Shown here: piece after piece, positions 34,971 through 47,409 of the stretch
How positions within the stretch are numbered: position 1 is the first letter of the stretch
Layout: each line of letters begins with the position of its first letter
Source of the DNA: Metarhizium brunneum
Taxonomy: Eukaryota; Ascomycota; Sordariomycetes; Hypocreales; Clavicipitaceae
Length of the DNA stretch: 64,000 bases
Direction: 5' to 3'
Assembly (NCBI RefSeq): GCF_013426205.1
Contig: NC_089422.1
Location: forward strand, 992,001 to 1,056,000
Position numbers and translations under genes: made by a program
Notes under the pieces: model-generated
Told to the model about the DNA's origin: nothing
Seen by the model: only the letters and a program-made list of their open reading frames with translations
Database searches by the model: none

Positions 34971-36678
34971 TCAAGATGTTTTCTTGTCATTGCCGTAGGC
35001 TCTGGTGGCATAGCTGCCCTTGTGAACAATCAAGTCCTCGGGACGGTAGTCATGCTTGCCGCTCAAGTAGCTTTGAAGAATAGCCTTGGTACCCTCGGCA
35101 TAGCGCTTCTGAGCATCAAGCGAAGTTCCAGACATGTGGGGGACCATGGCGTTGCCACCTCCAAACGGGTTCTTGGCGGTTCGCAGTGGGTGGTTCGGGG
35201 CGGCGGGCTGAGGGTACCACACATCACCGCCGTAACCGGCTAGGTGGCCAGACTCGAGGGCCGCGGCGACGTCTTTTGCCACAATAATACCGCCACGGGC
35301 AGTGTTGATGAGGTATGAGCCTATAATTGTTAGGTTAGCATACGTAGACGGCCTCAAGCAAAAATTTGGACGACTTGCCAGGCTTCATCTTGGCAATGTT
35401 GTCCTTATTAAACAGGTCTTCTGTCTCACTATGCAAAGGGCAGTTGATAGTAAGAACGTCACACCGTTCTAGCAAATCATCAAAGCTCACAAGCTCACAG
35501 CCGAGTTCTTCCGCCTTCTCAGTGCTCAGAGGCTGGTAGTCGTGGTAAAGGAGCTTGCAGTTAAACGGTTTGAGTCGTCGCAAAACGCGCTCGCCGATAC
35601 GACCGACACCAAGGGTACCAACGACCTTGTTCTCCAGGTCATATTCCTGCTTGGCGACGGCCGCAACATCCCAGTCACCTCGCTCCACCTGCTCGTGGGC
35701 GGGGACAAAGTTTCGAATCAATACCAAGATGGTCATAACAACGTGCTCAGCAACAGAGACGACATTACTGCCAGTGACTTCGGCGACCGTAATACCGCCA
35801 TTAGTCTTGTTGGCAAGGTCAAGGTCGACGTGGTCTGAGCCGATACCCGCAGTGATAGCGAGCTTCAGCTTCTTAGCCTTGGGAAGGCGATCTTTTTTCA
35901 GGTAGCCAGGGTGGAAGCTGACCATTGTCAACAAAGTTGTCCTGACGAATGAAATTGTAGGAGACCTACGGCGTGGTAATGATAACTTCGGCATCTACAA
36001 GTTCCTGCTCGAACTTGGAATCGACACCCTCCTTGTCTGATGTGGTGACGAGAGTGTGGCCCTGGTCCTCGAGCCATTTCCTAAGGCCAAGTTCATTCTC
36101 AGTCGTACCAAGAAGTTCAGGAACCTAGCGATTGAGAGAAAACCAGATGCGCGTTAGCGTTGCACTAGAAGGGATAGGTAAGTACCAGACGGCCACGACT
36201 CGACGATCCCAGCTCCGTGTTCCCCGCAGTTCCATACTACGTCCCCGCGTTTTGGGCTGAAAAGGGCCAAAACGGGAAACTCGGGACAGAAGGTGTGGAG
36301 TCTGGACCACTGCGACAATCGCGTGCGCCATCATTGAGCCGGCCAATTGCTTCACAACATGAAATGACGTCCCATTTCAGGCGCGAGAGTCAATGAATAC
36401 ACAAAAAGCAAAAGAAATCAACTTACATCCTTGGCGTGCTGGCCGCCGTCGTAGGTACAGAGGAGAACTTTGACCTTTTCACGCGCGGTTGTCAGCGCAC
36501 GCATCGATGATGGCAGGAAGCGTGGCTTCGCAGAAGACAGAGGTGACGTAGACAGCTTGTTGGCGAAACCGGCAGCTCGAAGTGAAGCAGGACGAGCTGA
36601 GGCAGCGGAACAAGTTGAAAAGAGGGCAGCTCGGGAAGCGATAGGGAGAGAACGGGACAAGGGGCGTAAAGATACCAT
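34971..36678 (-). CDS. NAD-dependent formate dehydrogenase
   Basis: Oxidises formate to CO2 with NAD. Exons 36678-36427, 36124-35970, 35917-35379 and 35320-34971 give 431 residues. The first 68 residues are rich in Arg, Ser and Ala and look like a mitochondrial presequence; a second Met at residue 59 would give a cytosolic form near the usual length of about 365. Family motifs are all present: [29 protein letters not shown], the Rossmann loop GTLGVGRIG followed by YHDYQ (NAD-ribose Asp), NTARGG with the catalytic-site Arg, and [18 protein letters not shown] with the catalytic His. Intron 3 (35378-35321) uses a GC donor (GCAAGT); this is the only choice that restores [15 protein letters not shown]. 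Intron 1 is long (302 nt). The stop is about 230 bp from the end of retroelement A. Confidence 0.95.
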
Positions 36679-39600
36679 TTTTGATGTGTTTGGTGTACGA
36701 TCTGTTTCCTATGTGGTGTTTGAGACGTCCGTCGTCAATCGATTCTGGGCTCGCTCGTGAATCCTAGAGAACAGAGTTTTGGGAGGGAGGGAGGAAAGTC
36801 AGAGGAGGTGGTGCGACAGCGCGAGGCCAGGTTGTTATACGTGTGGTAAGTGAGAACGGAAGCTCCTCGTTCGTCGTAAGCTCAGACTGGCTGGATTGAA
36901 TACGTATCAGCAAGTGCAAGTAGAATTCGTGTGTCATCGGTTTCCTCCAAGATGCCGAGATGGCGAGCGGCTGGTCCGTATTTATGTGAAGCTGAGCTGC
37001 CTCTGATACATATCGTCACCCCTTTCATGATTCCATCCCATGCAACCCGTTCCGCGCTTTGTTTAACCCCTCTCCGGCTTGCTTCTCGGCGTGATCATCT
37101 GCCTTAGTCGTATGTACGAAGGACATGTACAAGCTCTCCGATTGCTCCTCCCGATCGCCGCCCCGTCTGTCCGGTGATGTCTACTCCACAGTTGTCTGGA
37201 AGTGTCTCGCAGAGAGCTCGGCGTTGCGGTTTATATGACTTCATTGGTGACTTGAAGCTTTGTTGCGGGGTAATGGAACAACTCATTTGGCCTAGCGAGC
37301 ATGGGGGACTGGTAACCACGGTAGCAAAAGCTCCCGTGGCTACGCGGCCGGCCGCTTTTGCTGCCCAGCTAGCCCAATGGATTCCGTGGTCGATGTCTGT
37401 TGCAAGATGAAGCGCTGGTGGTGGGAGGTATCTCGGGGTTCGGGATTTGATGGCTTGATGGATGGAACCATGATGGATGCATTTGACGGGTCATGGAGAA
37501 GATGTGAGGAGGAAGTTGCCCGCAAAGTGCATATAAGTGGGACTGTCAAGCTGGCATTGGCCCCAGCCTGTTTGAACTGAACGTGTGAGAAGCGGGGTCG
37601 ATGAAGCTTCGGCATCAGGAAGGTACGACCACGACCCTCACCACACAACACTTGGCATGGCATGCTCAAAGCACCATGGGTCAGCCACTGGCGGGAAGGA
37701 TATGGACCATGACTTGGTGACATGAGCAGTTCAACTGATGGCACTCGGCGTTGTCGCGGCTGATCTCAACTCTGGCTTGAAGTTTTCTTGACAGGCTGTT
37801 TGCGGTTCCTTCATGGCTCTTCCTGTCACCACATGCAACGCCCTGTTTGGGCTGGTTGCTCCCTTGGATCTGGGCTGGAGCTAACAAAAGCCACTTGCCT
37901 TGGGGGGTTCAATCGCCCGCTCCACTGCCCCTGATGACTGCTGGAGGCGCTGCAAAGAGGGTATGTCTGGTGAGAATACCCTGCACCATCGAGAGCCATC
38001 GACAGCCAACCCATTATGGACGGAGTCCTTGTCTCTAATGGTTCCTGGAGAGAGGTGTTGAGTGCACTTTTACGTCGCACCAGGACCTGTCGAATTGGAT
38101 CTTATCCGGAATGATGCCAAAATGAGGCCTTTCCCGGCACACTTTCGGAAACATCATTGGCTCTTGGGGACTTGCGGACTTGGGGTTTGAAGATGGCCCA
38201 TTTGTTTGCTATGTGCAACAATAAATGGATATCAGGGCGCGAATTTGATGGCTGCTACTCCGTAGTCGAGTGAGAACCCGAGTTTTGTCCAGCTTCGGAG
38301 CAAAGCTGTCTGGGGCAGGGGAGGACTGGCATCAAATGGACGGGAACATATGTCGCCGCGTTGTCCCATTTCTAATCATATATACGGGGCTGCCATCATC
38401 GTCAGTATCAACGCCGAGAAAATTGCACTGCAAAAGGACCAACGTGGTGGTCTCTGGCCTTTACGCCGCACATCCCGTCAGCATCCATGAGCGCTTCCTG
38501 AGACACATCTCTCATTGACCTGCATGGGAGTGTGCCTCAGCAGCCTGGCTGTGAGCTTCCCATCCCATCGACACGTCGATCAGTGACTACGTATTGATCA
38601 TCTGTCGTTTCTTCTCCCCCCCTGGGTGAAGTGGCCCTGCTTTTTAGGGCTGGTATCCTTGCTTTCTCCCACGTGGCATTCTTATTTTGAGGACATCACG
38701 AAACTGGGTTTGCATTGATGCCCTCATCTCAGATATTAGAAGTCTACGCACGCAACTTGTTTATGAATTCGATCAAGATTGTGGCAGACATGTCGAAGGC
38801 AGAGGCTCAGAAGGCAGAGGCTCAGGCAGGACTCTGAGGACCGAGGATTCAGAATGATGGCTGAGATCAACACAATCAACTGTCAAGCCCTTCTTCTTGA
38901 GTTAATTGGGCCCAAAGGGCGCGACTTTTCAACAGGCTGAATTGCATCGAAAAACCAAATATTCTCCGCAACAAATTCTCCTTGGGGAATTTTTGTGCGG
39001 CCCGCCCTACGCCCCAAAGGCCACTCTCACCATGTTGTCATGCTATACTTGCGACAAGATGGCTCGTTCATCTAACATGGCCATTATCAGCTGCTTTTGT
39101 CTGTTTCCCCAATCGTCTCGTTTGCCCCTCTTTGGGCGTTATCGACTCTCGCCGCCACCTCGCCGCTTGACTTTAGAACGGCATTAGACCGTTGGACTGC
39201 CCCCCTTTATGTCAGTTGACGGAGCTATCAGTCTGGACCCTCTTCAATTGATGCCCATATTTCCCCTGATAGGACCTCTCATTGGTTGCTAAGCCTGATC
39301 GAGAATCTCCTGCAGCCTTTAGACGCATATGCCAGTTTTTTGAGACGATGGACGCCCGTGACAGGTGGTTAGTGTCCGATGGTCGACGCCGAGTACTCGT
39401 GGCGTTGCTAACGACGTGACACATTCCCATGGTTTGCTCGTTATTGTATGGGTATAACAGGGACATGGTATGCATGTAAGACTATTCGTCTTGTGCCTGA
39501 ATCGATTAAAAAGATGCGTCCGAGCGCACGAGGTGTTACACAGATCGACCAAGCTCCAACTAGGGCCCGAGTGATGTACATTGCAAGTGGTAGCGGAAGC

Positions 39601-40228
39601 GGGCACGGCACGGATATCGTGATAAGCAAAATGGAAGCTCCTCTGATTCTGGCCAATTGCAATTTGTTACGAGCCATCGATAAACGGGATCCCGGCCTTG
39701 TCAATCCGCCGCCAGAAAGCCACCATGAGGGGTATCAAAGGCCAAATTCCCCGAGCGGTTGAGATGTGGCTGGCCGTCTTGCGCATCATCTGCCAAACCA
39801 AAAGACTTTGGCTCCTCTCTGGATATCTGTGGAACAAGTTGCTGTTGGCTGCCATGACATGAAGCGGGGTCTTTCAAGTCGAGAATTAGGACGACGGGCA
39901 ACGAAGATTTTGTACAAACTAGCAATGTCGCCATGATTTTTTGGTGCCATGTTGTCCCATTTCTCGGAAACCCTGGCTGCAGAGGAAACTACCGCCGTTA
40001 TTTATGAAGATGGAGATCCATGCTGCCTGGCAGGGCTGATTCTGTAGTTCCTGCAACCTCTCACCTCCTTGCTATACACTGATAAGCACTATATATCTAA
40101 CTGTAAAAAAGCATACATTTACGGGGTCTTGTTAAAACAGCGTTTTGCGCCCAACTTTACACTCATTTCCTTTGACCACTTTTTATTCATTTTGATTCAG
40201 GCATTCCCGGCGGGCGTTTCTTTTCACC
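36679..40228. other. Long gene-poor intergenic region
   Basis: About 3.5 kb of normal-GC sequence between the divergently transcribed formate dehydrogenase and bZIP genes. Many short frames occur on both strands, but none shows domains, signal peptides or consistent splice sites. It contains a 15-bp direct duplication (GAAGGCAGAGGCTCA, twice near 38797-38826) and one TACTCCGTA motif (38256-38264). Long upstream regions are common for fungal regulators, so it may hold bZIP control sequences. Confidence 0.45.
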
Positions 40229-40996
40229 ATGGAGTCTATTTGCACTGAGCATCAACCAAATCACTTCTTTATGGGGGCTGTCGAATACCCGTTCTGGGAG
40301 CAAGGGCAACCGTGGGAGGGATATATTGAGCCACGACAACCCGTATTTTCTGACCCGTTTGAAGGCGCTTCTCCTGAATCTTCCTTTGATGGAGCTATGG
40401 CCTGGACCGACACCTGTGAGCAGCTGTACTATATGCGAAGCTCAGTGTCACCTACGACACTCTCGCCTCCTGTGGCAGCACCCGAGTTAGTCAACCCGAA
40501 AGCAACTGAAACTATTCAGACTCAACCACCGGAAACATCAACTGTGGCCAAAAACCCAGGCACAAGCACAAAACGAAAGCGAAGACAACCTCAAAGCGTT
40601 GCAAAGTCAACTCATGCCGGCGACTCAAGACTAAAACGGCCTTTTCTCTCCCGCTCAACTTCCTTCTCCTCGTCCACCGTCGACCCCCTTTCGCACAGTA
40701 AGGACGACAAGGCCAAGAATAAAGAGGACATGTACCTAGAGCGCAGCCGGGTTGCATCCAACAGGTTTCGAGAACGCAAGCGCAACGAAATCGCCCAGCT
40801 TGAGTCAGAAGAATACACCATAGAAGACGCAAACCGTCAGCTGCGCAGCATTCTTGACGCACTGACGAGTGAGATACTCTCCCTCAAGATGCAGCTGCTT
40901 CAGCACACAAACTGCAATTGCGAACTGATTCAAGCCTACATTAACAAGGAAGCACGTCATTTCGTCAAGAGTCTACAGGGAGTTGCCAAGGGGTAG
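40229..40996 (+). CDS. bZIP transcription factor, ATF/CREB-like, atypical basic region
   Basis: Intronless 255-residue protein with a good start context (CACCATGG). The N-terminal 110 residues are acidic/aromatic and Pro/Ser-rich; a KRKRR cluster near 115-119 could be a nuclear signal. The basic region runs YLERSRVASNRFRERKR (residues 169-185), followed by a zipper with hydrophobics at L191, I198, L205, L212 and L219, exactly nine residues after R181 as the fold requires. The invariant bZIP Asn (N-x7-R) is Ser173 here. The Arg at the end of the motif is kept. This points to altered or weakened DNA contact, or to a heterodimer partner. Targets are unknown. Confidence 0.85.
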   Translation: MESICTEHQPNHFFMGAVEYPFWEQGQPWEGYIEPRQPVFSDPFEGASPESSFDGAMAWTDTCEQLYYMRSSVSPTTLSPPVAAPELVNPKATETIQTQPPETSTVAKNPGTSTKRKRRQPQSVAKSTHAGDSRLKRPFLSRSTSFSSSTVDPLSHSKDDKAKNKEDMYLERSRVASNRFRERKRNEIAQLESEEYTIEDANRQLRSILDALTSEILSLKMQLLQHTNCNCELIQAYINKEARHFVKSLQGVAKG

Positions 40997-41621
40997 AGAA
41001 GAGTTGGGGGTGACGACACTTGCGTTTTGTATTGTTCGTCCTTTTTTCCAGCACTCATAGCAGTTGACCAGCGCAACGGGGCGTACGATAAGAAGTGTAC
41101 ATTGATGTATTTTATCGACAATTGTAAAATTGAAGAAACAGAAACACACACACACACACAAACAAAAAAGGAAGAAATATGGCCCAACTTGAAACAATCA
41201 CTAGTAAGGAGGTCACTAGGAACGCCCAGACTACCAGCCTCGCGGCGAGATAGCCTCACGGCAAAAGGGCGCAACGGGAGCAGAGGCGAGGACGGGCCAT
41301 GGATTCGCCGTACATTCAACTAAAAAGCGAATTAATAGTCCTATCTGTATTTATGGTACAATTTACTAAAGCTGGTTCGATGCCATCATTTTATTTCAGC
41401 ACTGTTCTTGTTCCTCCAACCCCTCCATGCTGGATATTATAAACGAGCTCTCATATGACTCGTTCTTCCCATGTGATTCATGCGGGTTGTGCCGTATTAA
41501 GACGCCACAGGTATTACATTATTAACGGCATCCATTATCGAGACGGCTTCCCTGACTGCGTTTCGGGCAAGATGCATATCGGGCCCGTCGGCTCCATCAG
41601 AAAACCTACCCCCCTCCTCCC
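40997..41621. other. Intergenic, convergent 3' ends
   Basis: Between the convergent stops of the bZIP and aquaporin genes. It includes a short (CA)n run at about 41144-41160. No other feature seen. Confidence 0.5.
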
Positions 41622-42665
41622 TCAAGCGGCAACGTGCGGCATAGGATCGTGCCGGATCTCCTTCGATCCAGGCGTCGGCAGCGTGCCATCGCTCGCCTCG
41701 CTCGCAGTGCTGCGGTGGTTCTTCTGGTGGTGCTGCTGGGTGGACGTCGCGGTGCCAACGGGGGGCAGCGCCTTCTCGACGTCGTCGTCGTCGTCGTCCT
41801 GGCCCGGGTTGGCGCTCTGGTACTCGAGCCACTTGAGGATCTTGTAGACGGCAAAGGCGAGGAGGGAGCCCATCAGTGGGCCGACCCAGTAGATGTAGTG
41901 GTAGCCGACGAAGCCCTGGATGCAGGCGGGGCCGAAGGATCGCGCAGGGTTGATGGAAGTGCCGGTGTAGTTGACGCCGACGATGTGGGCGATGAAGACG
42001 GCGATGCCAATGCCAATGGGCGCGAGGTACGTGGCCTTGTGCTTCTCCACGGCGAGGAAGTACACCGTCAGCACGAGCTGCGCGGTGAGGAACATTTCCA
42101 GGAAGACGCCCTGGACCTTGGAGGTTCCGTTGCTGAGAGAGTTGGCCACGGTGAGCGGTCCCGGGAGCAGTCCGTCCACGACGGCGGCGGCGGCGATGGC
42201 GGCAACAAGTTGGGTAGGGATGATGAGGATGCCTCGGAGGGGCTTGACGGCACCGACTAGCATCAGACCGAGGGTGACCTGTGAAGCAATGAGTACACAC
42301 GCACACAAGTTGGACAAGACACCAGTGTCCCGACGGCGGCAGGGTTGACGACTTACAGCAGGGTTAAACATGCCACCCGTCACGCGGTAAAACACCCACA
42401 CGTTGACGGCAATGGCCGTACCGAAAGCGCAGGCAATGTAGAGGAGAGTAGCCGGGGCCATAGGGCCGTCGGGGATATTTGGCTGGTTGTTGTTGATGGC
42501 TGTCTGGGCCCCGGCAAACGACAGCATGAGAAACATAAAGGTGCCGCAAAACTCGCCAAAAATCACAACCAACAGGTTGCGCACCGAGTCTCCAAACATG
42601 TGCTTGCGAGGCCCTGACTCCTGGGAGCTGCTCCCCCGGGAGTTGAACACGTTGCGTAGCGTCAT
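41622..42665 (-). CDS. Aquaporin (MIP family water channel)
   Basis: Two exons, 42665-42357 and 42278-41622, joined across a 78-nt intron (GTAAGT donor, TTCACAG acceptor), giving 321 residues. The first pore motif is split from what follows by the intron: FNPA ends exon 1 and VTLGLML opens exon 2 (N101-P102-A103). The second motif is NPARS at 213-217 with Arg216 of the selectivity filter, and a TM5 His lies in FIAHIVG. NPARSFGPA rather than NPARD favours water over glycerol transport. The C-terminal tail is cytosolic and has an acidic Asp run and a His/Gln-rich stretch. Upstream in-frame codons lack an ATG, so 42665 is the first start. The intron is a multiple of three without stops. Confidence 0.93.
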   Translation of the reverse strand: MTLRNVFNSRGSSSQESGPRKHMFGDSVRNLLVVIFGEFCGTFMFLMLSFAGAQTAINNNQPNIPDGPMAPATLLYIACAFGTAIAVNVWVFYRVTGGMFNPAVSRQPCRRRDTGVLSNLCACVLIASQVTLGLMLVGAVKPLRGILIIPTQLVAAIAAAAVVDGLLPGPLTVANSLSNGTSKVQGVFLEMFLTAQLVLTVYFLAVEKHKATYLAPIGIGIAVFIAHIVGVNYTGTSINPARSFGPACIQGFVGYHYIYWVGPLMGSLLAFAVYKILKWLEYQSANPGQDDDDDDVEKALPPVGTATSTQQHHQKNHRSTASEASDGTLPTPGSKEIRHDPMPHVAA

Positions 42666-45600
42666 GGCGAGAGATGAAAGAAGAAGATGATGATGTTGCG
42701 AGCGAAACGTCGGCGTGGTGGAAAACGAGTGCTGGGTGCCGATGCCGATACTTACGCCAGAAGCCAAGGGCAAGAGAGACGTTGACAAGAAGCTTTGAGG
42801 GCAAGCTTCTGAGCCGTCTGCGTATTTATGTTTTCAAAAGGTTTTCGAGCGGCGATTCAGGGTGGGTATTGCTCCCCGTCGTCGTAGCACCGAGACGATC
42901 ACGGATTCAGAAAGCGTCATGAAAATCTCGGCACGAGTCACATCTTGCTCCGTGTTCAGCAGCAATCAACTCTGGTCCGTGATATGCTCTCCAGTCCGTG
43001 GGTCAAACTCTCTTCCCGAGGGAGAGGAGGAGTGTGGCTAGTCAGCGGCGCAGGAAGGAAAAAAAAGGAGGCTTGCTGTAACTCGCCAATGCTGAAGAGC
43101 GGAGTCGTGCAAAGGGAATCCCGTGGCTCTCCTCACTTGCAGGCAGTCTTGAAGGACCGGATGGCACTGGTGTGATTTATAAATGCAGATGTCGTGTGAC
43201 TATCATGCCTCCTCATGTGAATAGCTTCGTGGGCAGGGGGGCAGGGTGATGTTGCTCGACAAAGGCTTCAGTCTATGACGCTCACTTCTTTCAAGGCATC
43301 TATCTCTTTCCATGTTGAATACAAGGTATATACATGTACATACAACACACAGCCAAGACTTGTCCCACGGTTGTCTTGTACATGCAAACCGTGGAAGCCG
43401 GCTCCCAGCGCCGGAAAGTCCGGACAGCACGGCTCAGTGGCAGGTCCATCTCTCAGCTAATCAACGGGACAGGAAGAGGAGCCAGGCAACAAGAAGAGGA
43501 ATAAAAATAAATAAAAATAAAAACTCAGACTTGTTTAGGAGTCTGTGGCAGCAAAGTTTTCACGAGGACGAGTGGCTTGGGCGGGAAAGACGAGGCACTG
43601 GGAGGCGTTGGATTAGTGTCGTCGATGCGCAGACACATGCACAATTGTGTGTCCTACATGTACGGAGTATGTATGTGCATACATATGTCGATATAGTACC
43701 AGACATGTGCATGTAGTATGCAGCAGAACAACGGTGCCCCCACCATCTCAACATGGATATTGTAAGTTACATGGTACGGCGTAAGTCGCAACGTCTTAAC
43801 GTCTGTCTGTTTTCGGCCAAGCGCTTGTACGTGCGGATTATGCCATGCGGCCCCGCAAAGGGTCCTCGTCATGCAAGAAACACATGCCGCCAAGGCCTCA
43901 TGGGTGCCATGCTGCGCTGAAAAGTTGGCAGACGGCTGTGGGAAACGCGGCCGGGTCTAGACCGTTGCAGGTCCCCCTCGACCAATGGGCGAGTCAGCTT
44001 TTGTTTGGCCTTCAGCTTCCTACGTAAGGGGGCTGAAACTAACAAGCTCGTAAACCTAGATGGAATGGGGTGAGCGTGGGGATCCTGGGCCAATCAGGCG
44101 GCGCATGGCCGCAGAGTTTGGAGAGGACGGCGGCGCGGCCAATTGGGTCACGGTCCGACGAGCTCTTCCATCGTCGACGGCGCGCGTATGAGCTCCACCG
44201 GATCGGACTGTGGCTTGTTGCTCTTGTTGCCTTTGCCTCATTCGGCGCCAAGTCGTTCGTGCGGCTAGCATTCGAGATCCCTGCATTCCAGCGGGCTCTA
44301 AGAACCTGCTACGGAGTACACCGTGGCTCGTTGCTGGTGAGGTTATTGCCATGTGCCTGTCTGTGGGCGTATGATGCTCGACGCAATATACATGGTCTGA
44401 CGAGGCCGTCGACTTATACCACCGACACCCACCAACCACCTGCCTGGGTAGTCACCACTCTTCACCGACATGACGATATCCAGGATGCAAATACAGAAAT
44501 AGTCATGGATTGATTGTCACTGTGCCCGGCTTGCTATGGTGGGAGGACTGCCTCCCCAGTGGCTGGCAACCGCGTATTGCCCAAGGTTGTACGCTATGTA
44601 AGCTTCAAGCCACATATCGTTCGGCTGTGAACGGAGCCGCAGCTGCAATCTAAAGCCGTTTCTAGTTGCCGGCAGAGGCGGGAAGCATTGGCCATTGTCC
44701 TCGGTATCATGGAGGCGAGTCAATAAGGTTAAGATGCCGCACAGAGCTGCTTCAACGAAAAACAAGGGGGGGGGGAGGGGGGGTCCAAGCCGGCCAAGCC
44801 AAATCCTGCAAGATACGAAAAGAAAAGTCTGTGGTTCCAACCCGAGTTTATGAAGCACCGCCTTGCTTGTGGTACGGGAACCACCAAAAGGCCGTCCTCA
44901 TCCATGGTTCTGACCAGGGGCCCTGCAGCAACGTTGATATCATCTTCCCCCCGGCCCGAACCCTTGCGCAATGTGTTTCAGATATGGAATTTGCTCTTTG
45001 TTAGCACGTCGTTTTATATACTACTACTACTACTCCGTACAGGTTTTTATTATTGTTATTCCCCCGTGCGTCCGCGCCTCTACGACTCTTGTTGTGCGAC
45101 GCCACTTCGTGTAGTAGAATGAGCCTCACACTGCATGTCTGGGCACAGCACACCGAGTATCAACCAAGAACGACTGGACGTAGACCCATGAGAGGCGCAT
45201 ATTCACTGCCTTTTACTCCGTACACCGGTCAAGAGACCCAATATGCCAAGAGTTGCGGATGGGCCCTATATGTTCGCATAGCATGATATATTGGGCCACG
45301 TTTCCATTGTAGCTGAGGTGCCTCCATAATTCGCCATCAAAAGGTGCTGAGTTGCGCGACAGCATCACCATCGACCCGGTCAATTCGTTCATGCCTCAGG
45401 TGAGACTGCCGCCGGGCTCCGATGCAGTCCCGTCGAGACGCACCTTGACGTAGAAAAATCTCTCAAGGTTGCACCGTAAAACTCGCAGAATGGCGTCACT
45501 AGGACCTCATTTCTTGGTTTTCAAATACGAAATTGACACCCTGAACAACTTTACACCTTGTTTGGCTTTCCGACACGGCCACGCTGTCATTATTCCGCAA

Positions 45601-47409
45601 CATCAGGCTGGTGTCGGGGAGACATGGACGGTACTCCATCCACGGGGTAGGTCACACCGAGTACAAACAGGGAGAAAAGCTTAAAGGCCTTTTTTTGCGG
45701 CCCCCAAAAGCTTGCAATGGGGAGCACGAATGCCGGCATTGGTATCCCGATGTACATATGTAACTACATACACGGCACGCCGGAAGTTTTCCTGCCGGCA
45801 GTTTTCACCTAGGTATGCCGTGCAGCTGCTGTAGCTAACGCGCCTACGGTAGCACACGAGGGAACACAAGCACCAGCATTTCCAAGACATTTTCGTAGCT
45901 TAAACCGGATTTCTTGTGTGAACATTTGTGTTGTCACACCCCCCCAAGCCGGGGGCGGCTATGGCTGACGAGCTGACGAGCTCTACGGAGTACAAATTGA
46001 GGTATACCGAGGCCAAGGGAAGGGCTCTGAGGTGGGGGCCGAATCTGACATGAATCAAACCATTTATTTGACTTTTGTGAGTGGCTCTTGCTTGTATGTA
46101 CATGCCTTGAGTCCCGAGTGATTTGCCAGGCTGTCTGCTTGGCTCCTCCAAGACGCCTGGCGCTCGTGCTGTTGGAGGCGCTAGACGCGGAAGTTCTGAT
46201 GATGAGCCTACAGAGTGGTACGAATGTATCGATTGTGAAGGCGGGTAGTCACGTTACGCTGGAGACTCGGCAACACATGGTTGTGATATTGTCACGGTCT
46301 ATGTGCAAAAGGGCCAAGGGCTAACCCGACGGCTAGTGGATGTGTATTCGCCCAGTGACGGTGATGTCTCGTAAAGCATCATGTTGAAAGATCAGGCGAC
46401 GCTATTTCCGATGTAAAGCACCGATTACGTGACGTGGTGGTTGTCGACTTTGGCAAACACTATTTACACTGTCGTCATCAGATGGGAGACTGGAGGTCTG
46501 CGGTCCAAACCAGCCCACCACTTACAGACACATGAATTCCATTTGCGGACATTTGGTAATGTAGGTTTTATTTCATTTTATCCAATTCGAATTGTGCACT
46601 GTTTTCGCCTCTCATCTCGAATGCCGCCGAATAAACGGGCCACAAACTGAACCCAGTTGAGTTGACACAAAAGGCAAACTGAGGTCTATGAGCTTATGTA
46701 TACAAGGCGTGCCCGCCGCAGATTTTTAGTTTTCGACACCATTTATAATGTCTGGTCTTTCCAGTTGTGCTCATTTGACTCTGACTGATGAGATAGATTT
46801 GTGTACAAACTACGCTATTCAGACGTATCGTCATAGGATGGCTCTGGGAAATGGCAAATCCAACGCCAACCAGAGCTGCACCTCACGATGGTTGACTGGG
46901 AAATCCACGGCCCACCACCAGAGTGAAATGCCTAGAGACTGTCGGCCGTGCCCTCGCGGCCCGTCGGGACATACAGGATCAAGTGCACATGCATATAAAA
47001 AAGCAAGGGTTGTGGGAGGAGCGAAGCCCGCCACAAATTTGGCTGGGTATTCAACAACGCCACCATCATCTCTTATTGCTCCGTCTCCAGGACAACTTTG
47101 CACAATGGCTTCGTGGCGTCCTGGACTACCGTCATCAATAGAACAGCAATAAACATCGTCAACTAGACTCATGGCAAGAGTTTATTGTGAGCACTGCCAA
47201 GGCCTGCCACGTCGCCGTCTTTCATAATGAAGTCAACATTGTTCCACGCCAGCCACAAGGTGCTGGATTTTGCTACCAGAGATGTGGAGTATGGTGGTTA
47301 TAAGCGACGAGGCCTCTCGGTCTTTGCCAATATTTCCCAAGCTCTTTTGGCTTGATCATGTTGTACCTTGTCGCCATCACCAGCACCACGAGTCCACGAC
47401 ATATTGGGT
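42666..47409. other. Gene-poor region of 4.7 kb
   Basis: No gene with convincing frame, domain or splice support on either strand. It contains a G-rich tract near 44766-44783 (ten G, one A, seven G) and five copies of the 9-bp motif TACTCCGTA or its complement (43661, 44310, 45031, 45214, 45984). Composition is normal, so it is not a RIP-degraded repeat. It may hold control regions for the aquaporin and UstYa-like genes, or untranslated RNA that I cannot see. Confidence 0.45.

Noticed and set aside
35371..35376. GT donor (GTCGTC) for formate dehydrogenase intron 3
   Set aside because: Using it adds a Lys and loses the frame into NTARGG; the GC donor two bases upstream gives the conserved protein.
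42750..42755. 5' UTR intron donor (GTAAGT) upstream of the aquaporin start
   Set aside because: No acceptor AG with a suitable distance and branch point occurs before the ATG at 42665.
44054..44513. 147-residue frame with a hydrophobic stretch in the 4.7-kb gap
   Set aside because: One hydrophobic patch only, no signal peptide at the start, no family resemblance and no splice support.
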